This document shows positions 1 to 8,834 of a stretch of 64,000 bases of DNA, one piece after another. Within the stretch, counting starts at the first letter, position 1, and each line of letters starts with the position of its first letter. The position numbers were made by a program, and so were the translations under genes. The notes under the pieces were generated by a model that searched no databases, was not told the origin of the DNA, and saw nothing but the letters and a program-made list of their open reading frames with translations. The stretch is from a bacterium (lineage in GTDB: Bacteria; SZUA-182; DTGQ01), in the NCBI GenBank assembly GCA_040755755.1, contig JBFLZW010000069.1, positions 1 through 64,000 on the forward strand, in the 5' to 3' direction.

Positions 1-1
1 C

Positions 2-61
2 TTCGGTGAAGCCCTGATGAAAGCTGGTATTACCCGGTGTGTCAATGGCTTGAAAGAATAA
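2..61 (+). CDS. C-terminal tail of an unknown protein (truncated by window edge)
   Basis: An open frame enters from the left edge and ends at a TAA at 59-61, giving about 19 residues that include LMKAGITRCVNGL. I do not recognise the family. The tail is supported by a related translation (LMKVGIYRCVNGL) on the minus strand inside the mobile-element-like unit at 40602-40875, so this short peptide is a real, recurring C-terminus. In both places it is followed by the same GCGTCTC-rich repeat. The gene is convergent with rnhB. Confidence 0.5.
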   Translation, partial: FGEALMKAGITRCVNGLKE

Positions 62-65
62 TATC

Positions 66-93
66 CTCTGCGTCTCTGCGTCTCTGCGGGAGA
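66..93 (+). repeat. GCGTCTC-rich dispersed repeat, copy 1
   Basis: A 28-bp stretch of the form CTCTGCGTCTC...GCGGGAGA follows the stop codon of the preceding gene. Two more copies, facing each other as inverted arms, lie at 40630-40657 and 40783-40810. All three differ at only one or two positions. Confidence 0.75.
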
Positions 94-174
94 AATACTA
101 TACAGTGTTATAGCGGGTTATTGAAAAAAAACCGTCACCCCAAGACTGCGCCGAAAAAAGGCAAGCCCTCCGAT

Positions 175-837
175 TCATTGCTCCTTCCCGCTTTCATCGA
201 AGAGCCGCTGCTGCAGAGGTTTCCGGAAGCGGGCAATGGTAGCCCATTTGGTGCGGATAAGAGGGGGAAGCGGCTTTCCTGCGGCAAGACACTGCCGGGC
301 AAAATGTCTGGTTTTTGGGTCTGAAGGATAGCCGGAACCAAAATCTCCATAGAATTCCTGCAATTTTTTGATTTCACGGTCCCGCATCACCTTGGCCACA
401 ATAGATGCGGCAGCAACGACTGCATAGTTTTGATCGGCCTTGTTTTCTCCGCAAATGTGCAAGCCCTCCCTGGCAACCAGGCAGCGGATGTCCTGACAGT
501 ATTTCGGGATTCCCATCCCCCTGGCCGGAACATCCAGATAGATGCAATCCGGATTCAGCCGAATGATCAGCTCCGCTGACTTTTTCTTGCTCAGCACATT
601 CAGGTTTTCCCGGTCAATCTCCTGGGGCATAACCATGACCATCTGCACCGACCGGGCTGTCTGGCCGATCAGCTCACAGATGCGCTCCCTTTTTGCGGGA
701 GTGAGCTGTTTGGAGTCTTTCACTCCGATCGCCCAAAGCTCCTTCTCCCTCTCCTGTTCGATCGCCACCCCGCACAGGACCATAGGCCCGATCAGGCATC
801 CCCGCCCGGCTTCATCAATACCGGCAATGAGCTGCAT
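175..837 (-). CDS. rnhB: Ribonuclease HII
   Basis: Cleaves the RNA strand of RNA-DNA hybrids and starts removal of misincorporated ribonucleotides; cytoplasmic and metal-dependent. The N-terminus carries the family motif GIDEAGRG with the first two acidic metal ligands. The later acidic positions are visible in YLDVPA and DREI, and the family block YAVVAAASIVAK is intact. At about 220 residues the length is normal. I start at the internal ATG at 837, because a GGAGG lies just upstream of it; an in-frame ATG four codons earlier overlaps that ribosome site. It stands alone here, without its common neighbours yraN or rplS. Confidence 0.95.
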   Translation of the reverse strand: MQLIAGIDEAGRGCLIGPMVLCGVAIEQEREKELWAIGVKDSKQLTPAKRERICELIGQTARSVQMVMVMPQEIDRENLNVLSKKKSAELIIRLNPDCIYLDVPARGMGIPKYCQDIRCLVAREGLHICGENKADQNYAVVAAASIVAKVMRDREIKKLQEFYGDFGSGYPSDPKTRHFARQCLAAGKPLPPLIRTKWATIARFRKPLQQRLFDESGKEQ

Positions 838-1105
838 GTCATCCTCCATGAACTTTACTATATGCTAAAAATTGATAGAAAATATTTGACAATTATGCTG
901 GTATTGTATATAAATATGAGATATAATTTTGTTATTACTGAAATCATTCATCCCCCCTTTTTCAAAACGGGCACGAGAGCCAGTTTAAGCATATCAGAGT
1001 TACCCATCAGGCACCCAGGTATTAACCATTTTCCATCAAGGCTGCACCAATGTCCAGGAGAAAAAGATTCATAATTAAACCTTTACAGTGAGAAAAGGAG
1101 AAAGC

Positions 1106-3418
1106 ATGAATCAGCTCAGCAGAAAGATCAAATTTGTGGCTATTCTTATGATCCTTGGTTTTACCGCCGGGGCCGCTCATAGCGGTACCGGCAAGGAAAA
1201 CTCCTCCCCGCCGAGCAAAGCTGATCCCAAGCAGACCATCGAGCAATTCTGGCTGAATGCCTATGGTGGATCATCACCAGCAGATTCACCCAAGAAGGGG
1301 GAGAAAATACCGGCCATACCCGGCATCCCCGGCACTCCACCGGGTGAATTGCCAGGGGATGAATTGTTTGCCACCCTGAGCAGGGAGTTACTGGCCAAGG
1401 CCACACCGGATGAATGCTATAACGGCATCGGCAATCCCTATCCTCCCGGCCCGCCCTGTTCCCAAGGAAAGCCTAAAGTGAACCAGGCCTATGTCTGGGG
1501 GCTTGCCAAGTCCGGAAGCAATATCTGGGTTGGGACCGCCCCGAACGTCCATTGCCTGGCTATGGGAACCTATGGCGGTAATCCCGACCCGGAGCCCAGG
1601 GAAACCGACTCATGGGTCTGCGAGTTTGGCAGCTCCCAATATTCTCGAAATTATCCCTATCTTCCGCCTGCCGGCGGTGACTGGCGGCCGCCTCACATCT
1701 ATACCTATAATACCGTGGCCAGGACTCTGACCGAGAAATCACCTCAAGATCCGGCTTTCCGCGCCATGCACGGGATTCGGTCGGCAGGGAGCCTTGGCAA
1801 TATAGTCTTCATGGGGGGGCCAAACGCTCTGGGAGGGATTACCCTGTGCGCATTCCTCTCAGACTCTGGCACGTATCTGGGATCGAAAAACCTGCCCGCC
1901 TACACCAATATCCGCAAGTGGGTGGTGGTGGATAATGTCCTCTACACCGCCGTGCGCAATGCCACAGGCCAATCCAAAGGAAGTGTGCTGCGATGGACGG
2001 GAGAGCTGGCCTATCTTCCATCGAATCTACCCGATCTTGCCAGGCTCTTCCAGTTTACCGTTGTCGGAAACCTGAGAGATGGCGAGGGCGCAGAGCTTGC
2101 CGAACATGAAGGCCGCCTCTTTGTGACCACCTGGCCAGGCAATATGCTGGCGGGAGAAGAGATAACTACAGCCGGTCTCTATATGAGCCCGCCCATTCCC
2201 CAAGGCGGTCTGACCGCCCGGGATGCGGACGGCTGGACCAAAGTCTGGCAGGTGGATGACTATGAGCCGGACTGGGTCACGGCGGCCACCTATGGAGGCG
2301 GGGCTCTGGCCTCCTTTGACGGCTATCTTTACTGGGGGACCATGCATGTCCCCTTCACCTCGGCACTTGCCCATTTTACCATATACGGGATGCCGGATAA
2401 TCCGGAGGATATTCTGACCGCTGTTCTGGCGACTTACCGTCCGATCAGCATTTTCCGCGGGCGTAATTTCAATAACAATCCCAGGATGCAGCTTGTCTAT
2501 GGCATGCCGTATCTGCCCAAATATGTGCCCCCGGGCGATGATCCCTCAAGCCAGGCCGGACACTGGGAGATTGTACCGACCAAAATGGGGCCGCCAATCT
2601 GGGGCCTGTCCGGGTTTGGCAATTTCTTTAATAACTATACCTGGACCATGTCAGTTTATAATAACAGGCTTTTTATTGGCACTATGGACTGGAGCTACTT
2701 CGTTGGAGAGCAGATGAGCGAATTTCTGGATTTTACCATCGGCTCTGTCCCGGATACTCTGCTTCAGCTTCCCACCCATTTTTTCGGGGCTGATCTTTAC
2801 CGAATAGAATCTTCGAGGACTCCTGCCGTGCCCGAATCCCTGGCCGGGGTTGGCAATTATACCAGCTATGGCATCCGGACCATGCTTGCGGACGATGCCC
2901 TTTATCTGGGTATGGCCAATCCCATGAACCTGCTCACCGACCCCGATGACGATCTGCCGGAGGGAGGATGGGAACTGATCAGGCTTGGGGGAGACTTCCC
3001 GGTGTCGGTGGATATTGATCCGGGAGTGTGTCCGAACCGGCTTCCGGTGGGCAGCAGCCGCAAGACTGTGACGATAGCCATCTCAGGCAGGCCGGGTTTC
3101 GACGTCCGCAGGATCGATCCCGGGTCAGTAAGAATCGGCAGGGAAGGAATTAAGGGTACGATTGCTCCTGTCCGCAGCATGTATCAGGATGCATCGACAC
3201 CCTTGGAAGGGGCTCCCTGCACCTGCCAGACCCTTGCCGGTGATGGACATATGGACCTGGTGCTTGTCTTCGATTTTCAGAAAGCTATGAATACATTCAA
3301 GCTGAAGCAGATGGTTGGCCAAGAAGTTCTCCTCACCCTGACCGGCAGGCTCAGGAAGGAGAGTGGCGGTTATCAGTTTGAGGGGCAGGATTGTGTATCA
3401 ATAATGAAGGTATGGTAA
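1106..3418 (+). CDS. Large secreted protein of unknown function
   Basis: A predicted exported protein of about 770 residues. The start at ATG 1106 is preceded by AAAGGAG; an in-frame GTG at 1088 is less likely. Residues 1-27 form a typical signal peptide (charged N-terminus, hydrophobic core, AGAAHSG). A low-complexity Pro/Gly-rich linker follows. The long middle part is rich in Gly, Trp and Tyr and reads like repeated beta strands (NIWVGTAP, LYLGMANP), possibly a propeller. The last 130 residues contain a segment of the type VDIDPGVCPNRLPVG...IDPGSVRIG, found at the C-terminus of many secreted bacterial proteins. No enzyme motif is visible. It has its own terminator downstream and appears monocistronic. 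Confidence 0.8.
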   Translation: MNQLSRKIKFVAILMILGFTAGAAHSGTGKENSSPPSKADPKQTIEQFWLNAYGGSSPADSPKKGEKIPAIPGIPGTPPGELPGDELFATLSRELLAKATPDECYNGIGNPYPPGPPCSQGKPKVNQAYVWGLAKSGSNIWVGTAPNVHCLAMGTYGGNPDPEPRETDSWVCEFGSSQYSRNYPYLPPAGGDWRPPHIYTYNTVARTLTEKSPQDPAFRAMHGIRSAGSLGNIVFMGGPNALGGITLCAFLSDSGTYLGSKNLPAYTNIRKWVVVDNVLYTAVRNATGQSKGSVLRWTGELAYLPSNLPDLARLFQFTVVGNLRDGEGAELAEHEGRLFVTTWPGNMLAGEEITTAGLYMSPPIPQGGLTARDADGWTKVWQVDDYEPDWVTAATYGGGALASFDGYLYWGTMHVPFTSALAHFTIYGMPDNPEDILTAVLATYRPISIFRGRNFNNNPRMQLVYGMPYLPKYVPPGDDPSSQAGHWEIVPTKMGPPIWGLSGFGNFFNNYTWTMSVYNNRLFIGTMDWSYFVGEQMSEFLDFTIGSVPDTLLQLPTHFFGADLYRIESSRTPAVPESLAGVGNYTSYGIRTMLADDALYLGMANPMNLLTDPDDDLPEGGWELIRLGGDFPVSVDIDPGVCPNRLPVGSSRKTVTIAISGRPGFDVRRIDPGSVRIGREGIKGTIAPVRSMYQDASTPLEGAPCTCQTLAGDGHMDLVLVFDFQKAMNTFKLKQMVGQEVLLTLTGRLRKESGGYQFEGQDCVSIMKVW

Positions 3419-3452
3419 GTTTTCGGGTAAGCGGGGCAATATTCTGAAAATA

Positions 3453-3482
3453 CCGGGCCTTCCCCGATCGGGGAAGGCCCGG
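3453..3482. terminator. Bidirectional hairpin between convergent genes
   Basis: A perfect 13-bp stem, CCGGGCCTTCCCC, with a GATC loop lies between the convergent secreted-protein gene and aroA. There is no long T run, but its location between two converging genes supports a shared terminator. Confidence 0.7.
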
Positions 3483-3517
3483 TGACTGTTCTACGGATTG
3501 GTTACGTAGTATCTTAA

Positions 3518-4807
3518 TTATGTATTATCTTCTATATTCATCCCGGCTGAAAGGCCCTGCATGAGATCGACGTAGCCGGGAAAGGTCACGTTAACCGCCT
3601 CGGCTGTCGTGATCAGTGTCGTACCTTCGGCCACCATCCCGGCCAGGGAAAGGGCCATAACCACGCGGTGGTCGTGATGCCCCTCGACCCTGGCACCATG
3701 CAGCCTGCTGCGCTCGATGATCAGCCCATCGGGGGTTTCCTGTACTTGAGCTCCCATCCGGCCAAGCTCTTCGGCCATGACCCGGATGCGGTCGGTCTCC
3801 TTGATCCGTGCGTGGGCAACGTTCCTGATCACGGTCACCCCTTCGGCCACGCAGGCGGCTGCGGCTATGGCCGGAAGGGCATCGGGGGTGTTATTCAAGT
3901 CAAGCTCCGCACCGTGCAGGCCCTGTCCGATAACCCGGATTCCCCGATCAATGATCTCAATCCGGGCCCCCATTTCCTGAAGATATTCCAGAACCTTCCG
4001 GTCAGCCTGGGAATCATTGATATCGAGCCCTTTAAGCAGGCAATCGGAGCCCCTGATCATGGCCGCCGCGCTTAAAGGGAAGGTGGCCGATGACCAGTCA
4101 GCCGGAATTTTGCGGGTAAAGGGGTGGTAGTGCTGTCCGCCGGGAATCTTAAAATATTCATACCCTTCCTGCTCGTACTGGATGCCGAGGCTGTGCATCC
4201 AGTCGAGAGTCATCTGGATATAGGGCACCTCGCATAAGTGATAGACCCGGATCGTGGTGGTCCCGGCAGGGATGAGCGGGCAGGATATCAGGAGGCTTGA
4301 GACGTACTGGGAGCTGCGGCATTCCACCTCGACCTCACCTCCCTGCATCGGGCCTCTGATCCGCAGCGGAGGACAGCCATTCCCGTTAATTGACTCTGCC
4401 TCAGCCCCCAGTTGTCTCAGGGCATCCAGCAGAGGCTGCACCGGACGGCGGCGGATGGAAGAATCCCCGTCGATAATGACCTCAAAATCCCCCAGGGCCG
4501 CTATCGAGGTAAACAGGTTAGTGGATGTGCCGCTGTTGAGCATATCGATCGGGCCAGCCGGAGGTTGAGGGTATCGGCCGAATCCTGTAATGATCCACTC
4601 GCCGGAGCGGGATGCATCGATCCGGGCACCCAGTGCCTGTGCTGCATTGAAGGCGGCCAGGGTATCGGCCGAATCCAGCGGGTCACTCAGGCAGGATCCG
4701 CCCTCAGCCAGGGAAGCCATGACCACACCCCGGATAGTATGGGATTTTGAGCCGGGAATGGAAATCTCACCGGCCAGACGGTCTGTTTTTTGTACTACCA
4801 GGTTCAT
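3518..4807 (-). CDS. aroA: 3-phosphoshikimate 1-carboxyvinyltransferase (EPSP synthase)
   Basis: Transfers enolpyruvate from PEP to shikimate 3-phosphate, the sixth step of the chorismate pathway; cytoplasmic. The start at 4807 follows GGAG at good spacing; an upstream in-frame start would add 11 poorly conserved residues. Family marks: PGSKSHT near the N-terminus (PEP/S3P-binding lysine), RRRPVQPLLDALRQLGA, ADWSSA, INDSQADRKV (catalytic acidic residue) and RIKETDR. At 429 residues it is full length. It lies 67 bp downstream of the aroD-aroE fusion on the same strand, so three chorismate-pathway activities are probably co-transcribed. Confidence 0.96.
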   Translation of the reverse strand: MNLVVQKTDRLAGEISIPGSKSHTIRGVVMASLAEGGSCLSDPLDSADTLAAFNAAQALGARIDASRSGEWIITGFGRYPQPPAGPIDMLNSGTSTNLFTSIAALGDFEVIIDGDSSIRRRPVQPLLDALRQLGAEAESINGNGCPPLRIRGPMQGGEVEVECRSSQYVSSLLISCPLIPAGTTTIRVYHLCEVPYIQMTLDWMHSLGIQYEQEGYEYFKIPGGQHYHPFTRKIPADWSSATFPLSAAAMIRGSDCLLKGLDINDSQADRKVLEYLQEMGARIEIIDRGIRVIGQGLHGAELDLNNTPDALPAIAAAACVAEGVTVIRNVAHARIKETDRIRVMAEELGRMGAQVQETPDGLIIERSRLHGARVEGHHDHRVVMALSLAGMVAEGTTLITTAEAVNVTFPGYVDLMQGLSAGMNIEDNT

Positions 4808-4841
4808 GGTAATCTCCAGGAATTCAGACTCTGATTCCAAT

Positions 4842-4859
4842 CACTGGCCACTGACCACT
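4842..4859. repeat. CACTGGCCACTGACCACT dispersed microrepeat, copy 1
   Basis: An 18-bp copy of a dispersed intergenic motif (reverse complement AGTGGTCAGTGGCCAGTG) in the aroDE-aroA gap. Related copies lie at 38192-38219, 47676-47691 and 56045-56086, always outside genes. Confidence 0.6.
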
Positions 4860-4874
4860 ATCTTCTCTCTCTTC

Positions 4875-6335
4875 TCACAATTTCAGGACTGACCTCATAA
4901 CCTCGATTGGTGCCTCAAGGCCGGTCCACAAGGTGAATTGGGCTGCCGCCTGGTTCAGGAACATATCCACGCCTGAGATAGTAAGGCAACCCCGTGCTCT
5001 GGCTTCTTTGAGCAGGCGCGTCTCAGCCGGATGATAAACGGTATCAAAGACGACCAGTCCCGGTCGCAGGACAGATTCAGGTACCGGCATTTCTTCGGTC
5101 TGGGGAGCCATGCCGACTGAGGTGCCGTTAATGAGAATGTCAGCTTCGAGGTTTTGGATCTCTTCCAGTCCTCCTGACCGGCAAAACAGCTCTCTGGCCA
5201 GAGTTTGAGCCCTGCCGGGTGTCCGGTTCAGGATGGTGAGCCTGCCTCCCTGCTTTGCCACCCCATGAGCAATGGCCCGTGCCACCCCGCCTGCCCCCAG
5301 GAGAACCACTTTCTTGTCGGCAAGGGGAGTGACTGCCTCAATGGCCTGAACAGCTCCGGTAATATCGGTATTATAGCCGATCAATTTGTTCTTTCTTTTA
5401 ACCACCGTATTGACGGCCCCGATCCGGCGGGCTATGGGGTCAACCTCGGTCAGATAATCCATGATCTTCTGCTTGTGAGGCATGGTAATACTGAGCCCGC
5501 AGATATAGCCTTTAAAGCCCCGCATAAAGGAAGCCAGGTCTTCCACCAGAAAATTGACATACAGGCTGTCCTGCTGCAGATGCTGGAAGGCGCGGTTATG
5601 AAGATAAATCCCCTGACTCTGGTTAACGGGATTGCCTACCAGGCCATAGAGACGAAAATCGGTATCCTTGAGGTCGCGGACCCGAAAGACATCACGGAGG
5701 CTCCGGGCTTCGATTTGCCCCGGGGCGGATTCTTTTCCCTGCCGCAGAGAGCCGAAGGTCAGGAAGGCCCCCAGCAGCGGAGCAAGTATCCGGCTGATTT
5801 CGCCATGAGGACCCATGCACAGGGCAATGATCTCCTGATCATCCTCCTGGGCCTGAAATATCAGGTCGAAAATCTTCAGGTTATCGTTGATGGAATTGGC
5901 CTGGGTGACGATTTTAACGATATCGGCCCCTGCTGATCGCATCGAGGTGTATAATCCGCCAAGATTCTGTGGCGTCTCCTGAAAGTTATGCCAGGAGCTG
6001 ATGATCCGGGTCCTGGTTCCCCTCGTCAGTTCCTTGAAGCGCTGCAAAACCTCCGGACCGCAGCTCCACTCCACATCGATATAATCCGCCCCCAGGCGAA
6101 CGGCCTCCTCAAGGAGCTGTATCCGCTCTGCTTCGGTGCCGGGGAATTTTCCGCCCTCATCCGTTTTTCGGCAGGTAACGATGAGCGGTTTTTTCCTGGC
6201 TGTCAGAATTTTTGCCAGATCCGGATCAGCCAGATAATCAACCCGCAATTCCAAAATGTCAGCAACTTCTTCCGCCTGCTGAATATCCTGCAGGGCTACT
6301 CCTGTGGTTATGGCAGTGATAGGTACACAGATCAT
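4875..6335 (-). CDS. aroDE: Bifunctional 3-dehydroquinate dehydratase (type I) / shikimate dehydrogenase
   Basis: A natural fusion catalysing two consecutive shikimate-pathway steps. The start at 6335 follows AGGAG; an upstream frame of 41 codons has no family similarity. Residues 1-220 are type I dehydroquinase: Glu29 (ELRVDYL), His116 (SWHNFQETP) and Schiff-base Lys141 (DIVKIVTQ). Residues from about 226 are AroE: MPHK with catalytic Lys288, GAVNT, YNTD with Asp324, the nucleotide loop GAGGVARA and NRT. One oddity: the shikimate-binding SxS that follows GNPxxxS reads SQG, so the second Ser is missing. The fusion order AroD-AroE is the one known from plants and some bacteria. Upstream of aroA on the same strand. 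Confidence 0.95.
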   Translation of the reverse strand: MICVPITAITTGVALQDIQQAEEVADILELRVDYLADPDLAKILTARKKPLIVTCRKTDEGGKFPGTEAERIQLLEEAVRLGADYIDVEWSCGPEVLQRFKELTRGTRTRIISSWHNFQETPQNLGGLYTSMRSAGADIVKIVTQANSINDNLKIFDLIFQAQEDDQEIIALCMGPHGEISRILAPLLGAFLTFGSLRQGKESAPGQIEARSLRDVFRVRDLKDTDFRLYGLVGNPVNQSQGIYLHNRAFQHLQQDSLYVNFLVEDLASFMRGFKGYICGLSITMPHKQKIMDYLTEVDPIARRIGAVNTVVKRKNKLIGYNTDITGAVQAIEAVTPLADKKVVLLGAGGVARAIAHGVAKQGGRLTILNRTPGRAQTLARELFCRSGGLEEIQNLEADILINGTSVGMAPQTEEMPVPESVLRPGLVVFDTVYHPAETRLLKEARARGCLTISGVDMFLNQAAAQFTLWTGLEAPIEVMRSVLKL

Positions 6336-6822
6336 GCTCTGACTCCTGATAAAGTATTCCTGAAATAACTGCTTGAGCCATGGGTTTCCTGAGCGACATA
6401 ATACGCCATTCCGGTGAGGTCGTCCGCATTTTTTCACAGGCGAGGCCCTTTTCATCATCCTTAAGAACAGCCGAAGGGAGAAAAATTTCTGCCTTTCAGT
6501 GAGCGATGATAAAGGGAATCAGCCTCCCTTTCCCCTCACAAGGTCATTTGACTGAGGAAAAACCCTCTTCTTCTTACACGCGGATGTTTTGAGTTATCCG
6601 CACTCCACATCGGAACAACATCCTCTTGCCTGTCCTCTGACACTTCCCGGAATGAGGTTTTTGGCAAAAAGGCTCAAATAGTTGCTTCCGAAGATCAAAA
6701 AAAAGGATAACATAAAAGAAGGTGAAAATCTATCCCAAAATGACAGTTACTTTCATTTTCGGCAATTCAATTCACCGGATACGGATTGCAGACTCAAGAT
6801 CATGGGTATAAAATGGATATTT
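6336..6822. other. 487-bp gap between divergent genes
   Basis: Lies between the divergently transcribed aroDE and radical SAM genes. The aroDE reading frame stays open upstream of the chosen start to 6458, but the residues look random. I see no RNA gene and no clear hairpin. Promoters for both sides must lie here, but none stands out. Confidence 0.5.
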
Positions 6823-8742
6823 ATGAACGTTCTCCTGATCCAGCCACCGATCCGGGACTTTTATCATACCGGCCACAGAATGTATCCCCTGGGGCTTCTG
6901 CACCTGGCCTCTGCCCTGAGGGAGTCAGGCTTTCCCTGTGAGGTGCTCGATGCCTTCAGCGGAGAGCGGAAAAAAGCCCTGCCCATCCCTCGGTCAATGA
7001 GCTATCTGGAAGAATACTACCCGGCGGAGGATAAAAGTCCGTTCCGGCTTTTTGGCCGTTTCTATCATTTCGGCCTTTTGGATGAACAGATTCGTGAAAA
7101 AATTGCAGCCGCAGACCTGGTAGGCATCGGCACGCTGTTTACGCCCTATGAGGAGGAATCGCTGGCTATTGCCCGGACAGCCAGAGAACTGGGAAAATTG
7201 ACCCTCCTGGGAGGATGCCATGCCACAGTCGCCGCCGCTCACCTGATGGAAGACCCCGCTGTGGACTATGTCATCCTGGGTGAGGGAGAGGCGCGGATTG
7301 CGGCCCTGGCAGAGGCCATCTGCGGCTGCAGAAGCTTTGAATCCATCGATGGGCTGGCCTGGCGGTCAAAGGGCTCGGTTAAGATATCTCCTCCGCGGTG
7401 TCTTGTGTCTGATCTTGATGAGCTGCCCTTTCCGGACCGCTCCCTGCTTGATCCTGATCGCTACCGCTTTCAGGGCGAGCGATACACCATGATGCTCTCA
7501 AGCCGGGGCTGCCCTTACCGTTGCCGGTTCTGCTCCGGGCATACGATTTTTGGCCATACCGTGCGCCTTCGCTCTATCGAGAGCATTCTGGCCGAAATGA
7601 GGCTGTGCTACGACCGCTATCGGATCAGGGTCTTCGATTTTGAAGATGAGCACTTTACCTGGCAAAGGGAGCGAACCATTCAGGTGCTCGATGCCATCGA
7701 GGCGGAATTCGGACATGATCCTGCCTTTGGCCTGCTCTTTGAAAACGGCCTCTTCCCTCACACTCTCGACCGGGAAATCCTGAGCAGGCTGAAAAAGCTC
7801 GGCTGCCGCCATCTGAACCTTCCCCTGGTCTCCTCTTCGGCAAGTACCCTCACGAGGCTGAAGAGACCGGGCTTAAGCTCCTCCTTTGCACGGACTGTCG
7901 GTGAGGCGGCAGAGAGTGACTTTTTCATCACCGGCTACCTGATTCTGGGACTTCCCGGCTCCAGCCTCGAGGAAATGGTGGAATCCATCCGCTTTCTGGC
8001 CGCACAGCCTGTGCTGATCGCACCCAGTATCTTCTATGCCACCCCCGGCATGGAGCTCTATGACGAGTGCCGGAAAAGCGGCTGGCTGCCGGAGGGAGGG
8101 TTCACGCTGCTGCGCTCTTCAGCCTTTGCGATTGAAACCGGGCAATTCCGGCGACTGGATCTTGTCACCCTCTTTCGCCTGGTCAGGATGCTCAATTTTA
8201 TCAAATCGCTGATCGATGAAGCAGCAGGGAGAGCGGGGGAGGAGGAAGAAGCAAAAGGAGAGACTGCCGGGGGAGAAATAAAACTATCCGCTTTCCTGAA
8301 AAGCCTGATGCAGGAATTTCGCCAGGATATCCTGGACTACCGGGCAGGAGCCGACCTTCCGGAAACTCAACCTTACGCTCCTGAAACCGACAGCAGGAGT
8401 GCAGGTGCCTGCTCCTCCTCTTCTATCACCTCACCTCGCCCGCTTTCACCACGGGAGCTTGGGCTCTGGCTCCTGGCCCAATGGCTTACCGACGGCCATT
8501 TTGCCTTCTACCGGGTTCAGGTGGAGAAGCAAAAAGCGACTCCGGCCAGCAAGCGGAAGCAGGGATCAGGGATCGGGCAGGAAAAAGTGCCTTGCCGATG
8601 GACTTATCGGATGGTCCGACAGGCTGATTCCGAGAGGGTGTGGAGGATTTTCCTTGATTTGATAGATCAAACATCTATCCGGGGTGTCAAAAATCCGTCT
8701 CTTTCCCCGGTCTGGGATATCAGCAAAGGGAAAATACCATGA
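6823..8742 (+). CDS. B12-binding-type radical SAM protein
   Basis: An N-terminal cobalamin-binding-like Rossmann domain (MNVLLIQPPIRDF, then GLLHLASALRESG; the GVGTLF and LGGCHAT region) is followed by a radical SAM domain with the cluster motif CPYRCRFC (CxxxCxxC) near residue 230, and FDFEDEHFTW. The class includes methyltransferases and ring-forming enzymes of lipid, hopanoid and natural-product pathways; I cannot name the substrate. The C-terminal 150 residues are low-complexity (Glu/Ser-rich) and poorly conserved. I start at ATG 6823, where similarity to the family begins; ATGs at 6802 and further upstream remain possible. Its stop overlaps the start of a short broken frame (ATGA at 8739-8742), suggesting it once led an operon. 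Confidence 0.85.
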   Translation: MNVLLIQPPIRDFYHTGHRMYPLGLLHLASALRESGFPCEVLDAFSGERKKALPIPRSMSYLEEYYPAEDKSPFRLFGRFYHFGLLDEQIREKIAAADLVGIGTLFTPYEEESLAIARTARELGKLTLLGGCHATVAAAHLMEDPAVDYVILGEGEARIAALAEAICGCRSFESIDGLAWRSKGSVKISPPRCLVSDLDELPFPDRSLLDPDRYRFQGERYTMMLSSRGCPYRCRFCSGHTIFGHTVRLRSIESILAEMRLCYDRYRIRVFDFEDEHFTWQRERTIQVLDAIEAEFGHDPAFGLLFENGLFPHTLDREILSRLKKLGCRHLNLPLVSSSASTLTRLKRPGLSSSFARTVGEAAESDFFITGYLILGLPGSSLEEMVESIRFLAAQPVLIAPSIFYATPGMELYDECRKSGWLPEGGFTLLRSSAFAIETGQFRRLDLVTLFRLVRMLNFIKSLIDEAAGRAGEEEEAKGETAGGEIKLSAFLKSLMQEFRQDILDYRAGADLPETQPYAPETDSRSAGACSSSSITSPRPLSPRELGLWLLAQWLTDGHFAFYRVQVEKQKATPASKRKQGSGIGQEKVPCRWTYRMVRQADSERVWRIFLDLIDQTSIRGVKNPSLSPVWDISKGKIP

Positions 8743-8834
8743 ATATAGCCGCAGCCTGGCAGGGAGTAGGACATGAACTGAGGCAGAAAGAGCGTTCAAT
8801 ATGGATATCTCAGCTCAGATTCTTGAACTCGTAG
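8739..8834 (+). pseudogene. Short frame coupled by ATGA to the radical SAM gene; possible remnant
   Basis: An ATG overlapping the TGA of the preceding gene (ATGA) opens a 31-codon frame beginning MNIAAAWQGVGHELRQKE. It runs 20 bp into the end of the opposing HTH-ATPase gene and stops. An ATGA junction normally marks a translationally coupled second gene, so this may be the start of a gene whose remainder was lost when the AT-rich block to the right arrived. Alternatively it is chance. Confidence 0.3.
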
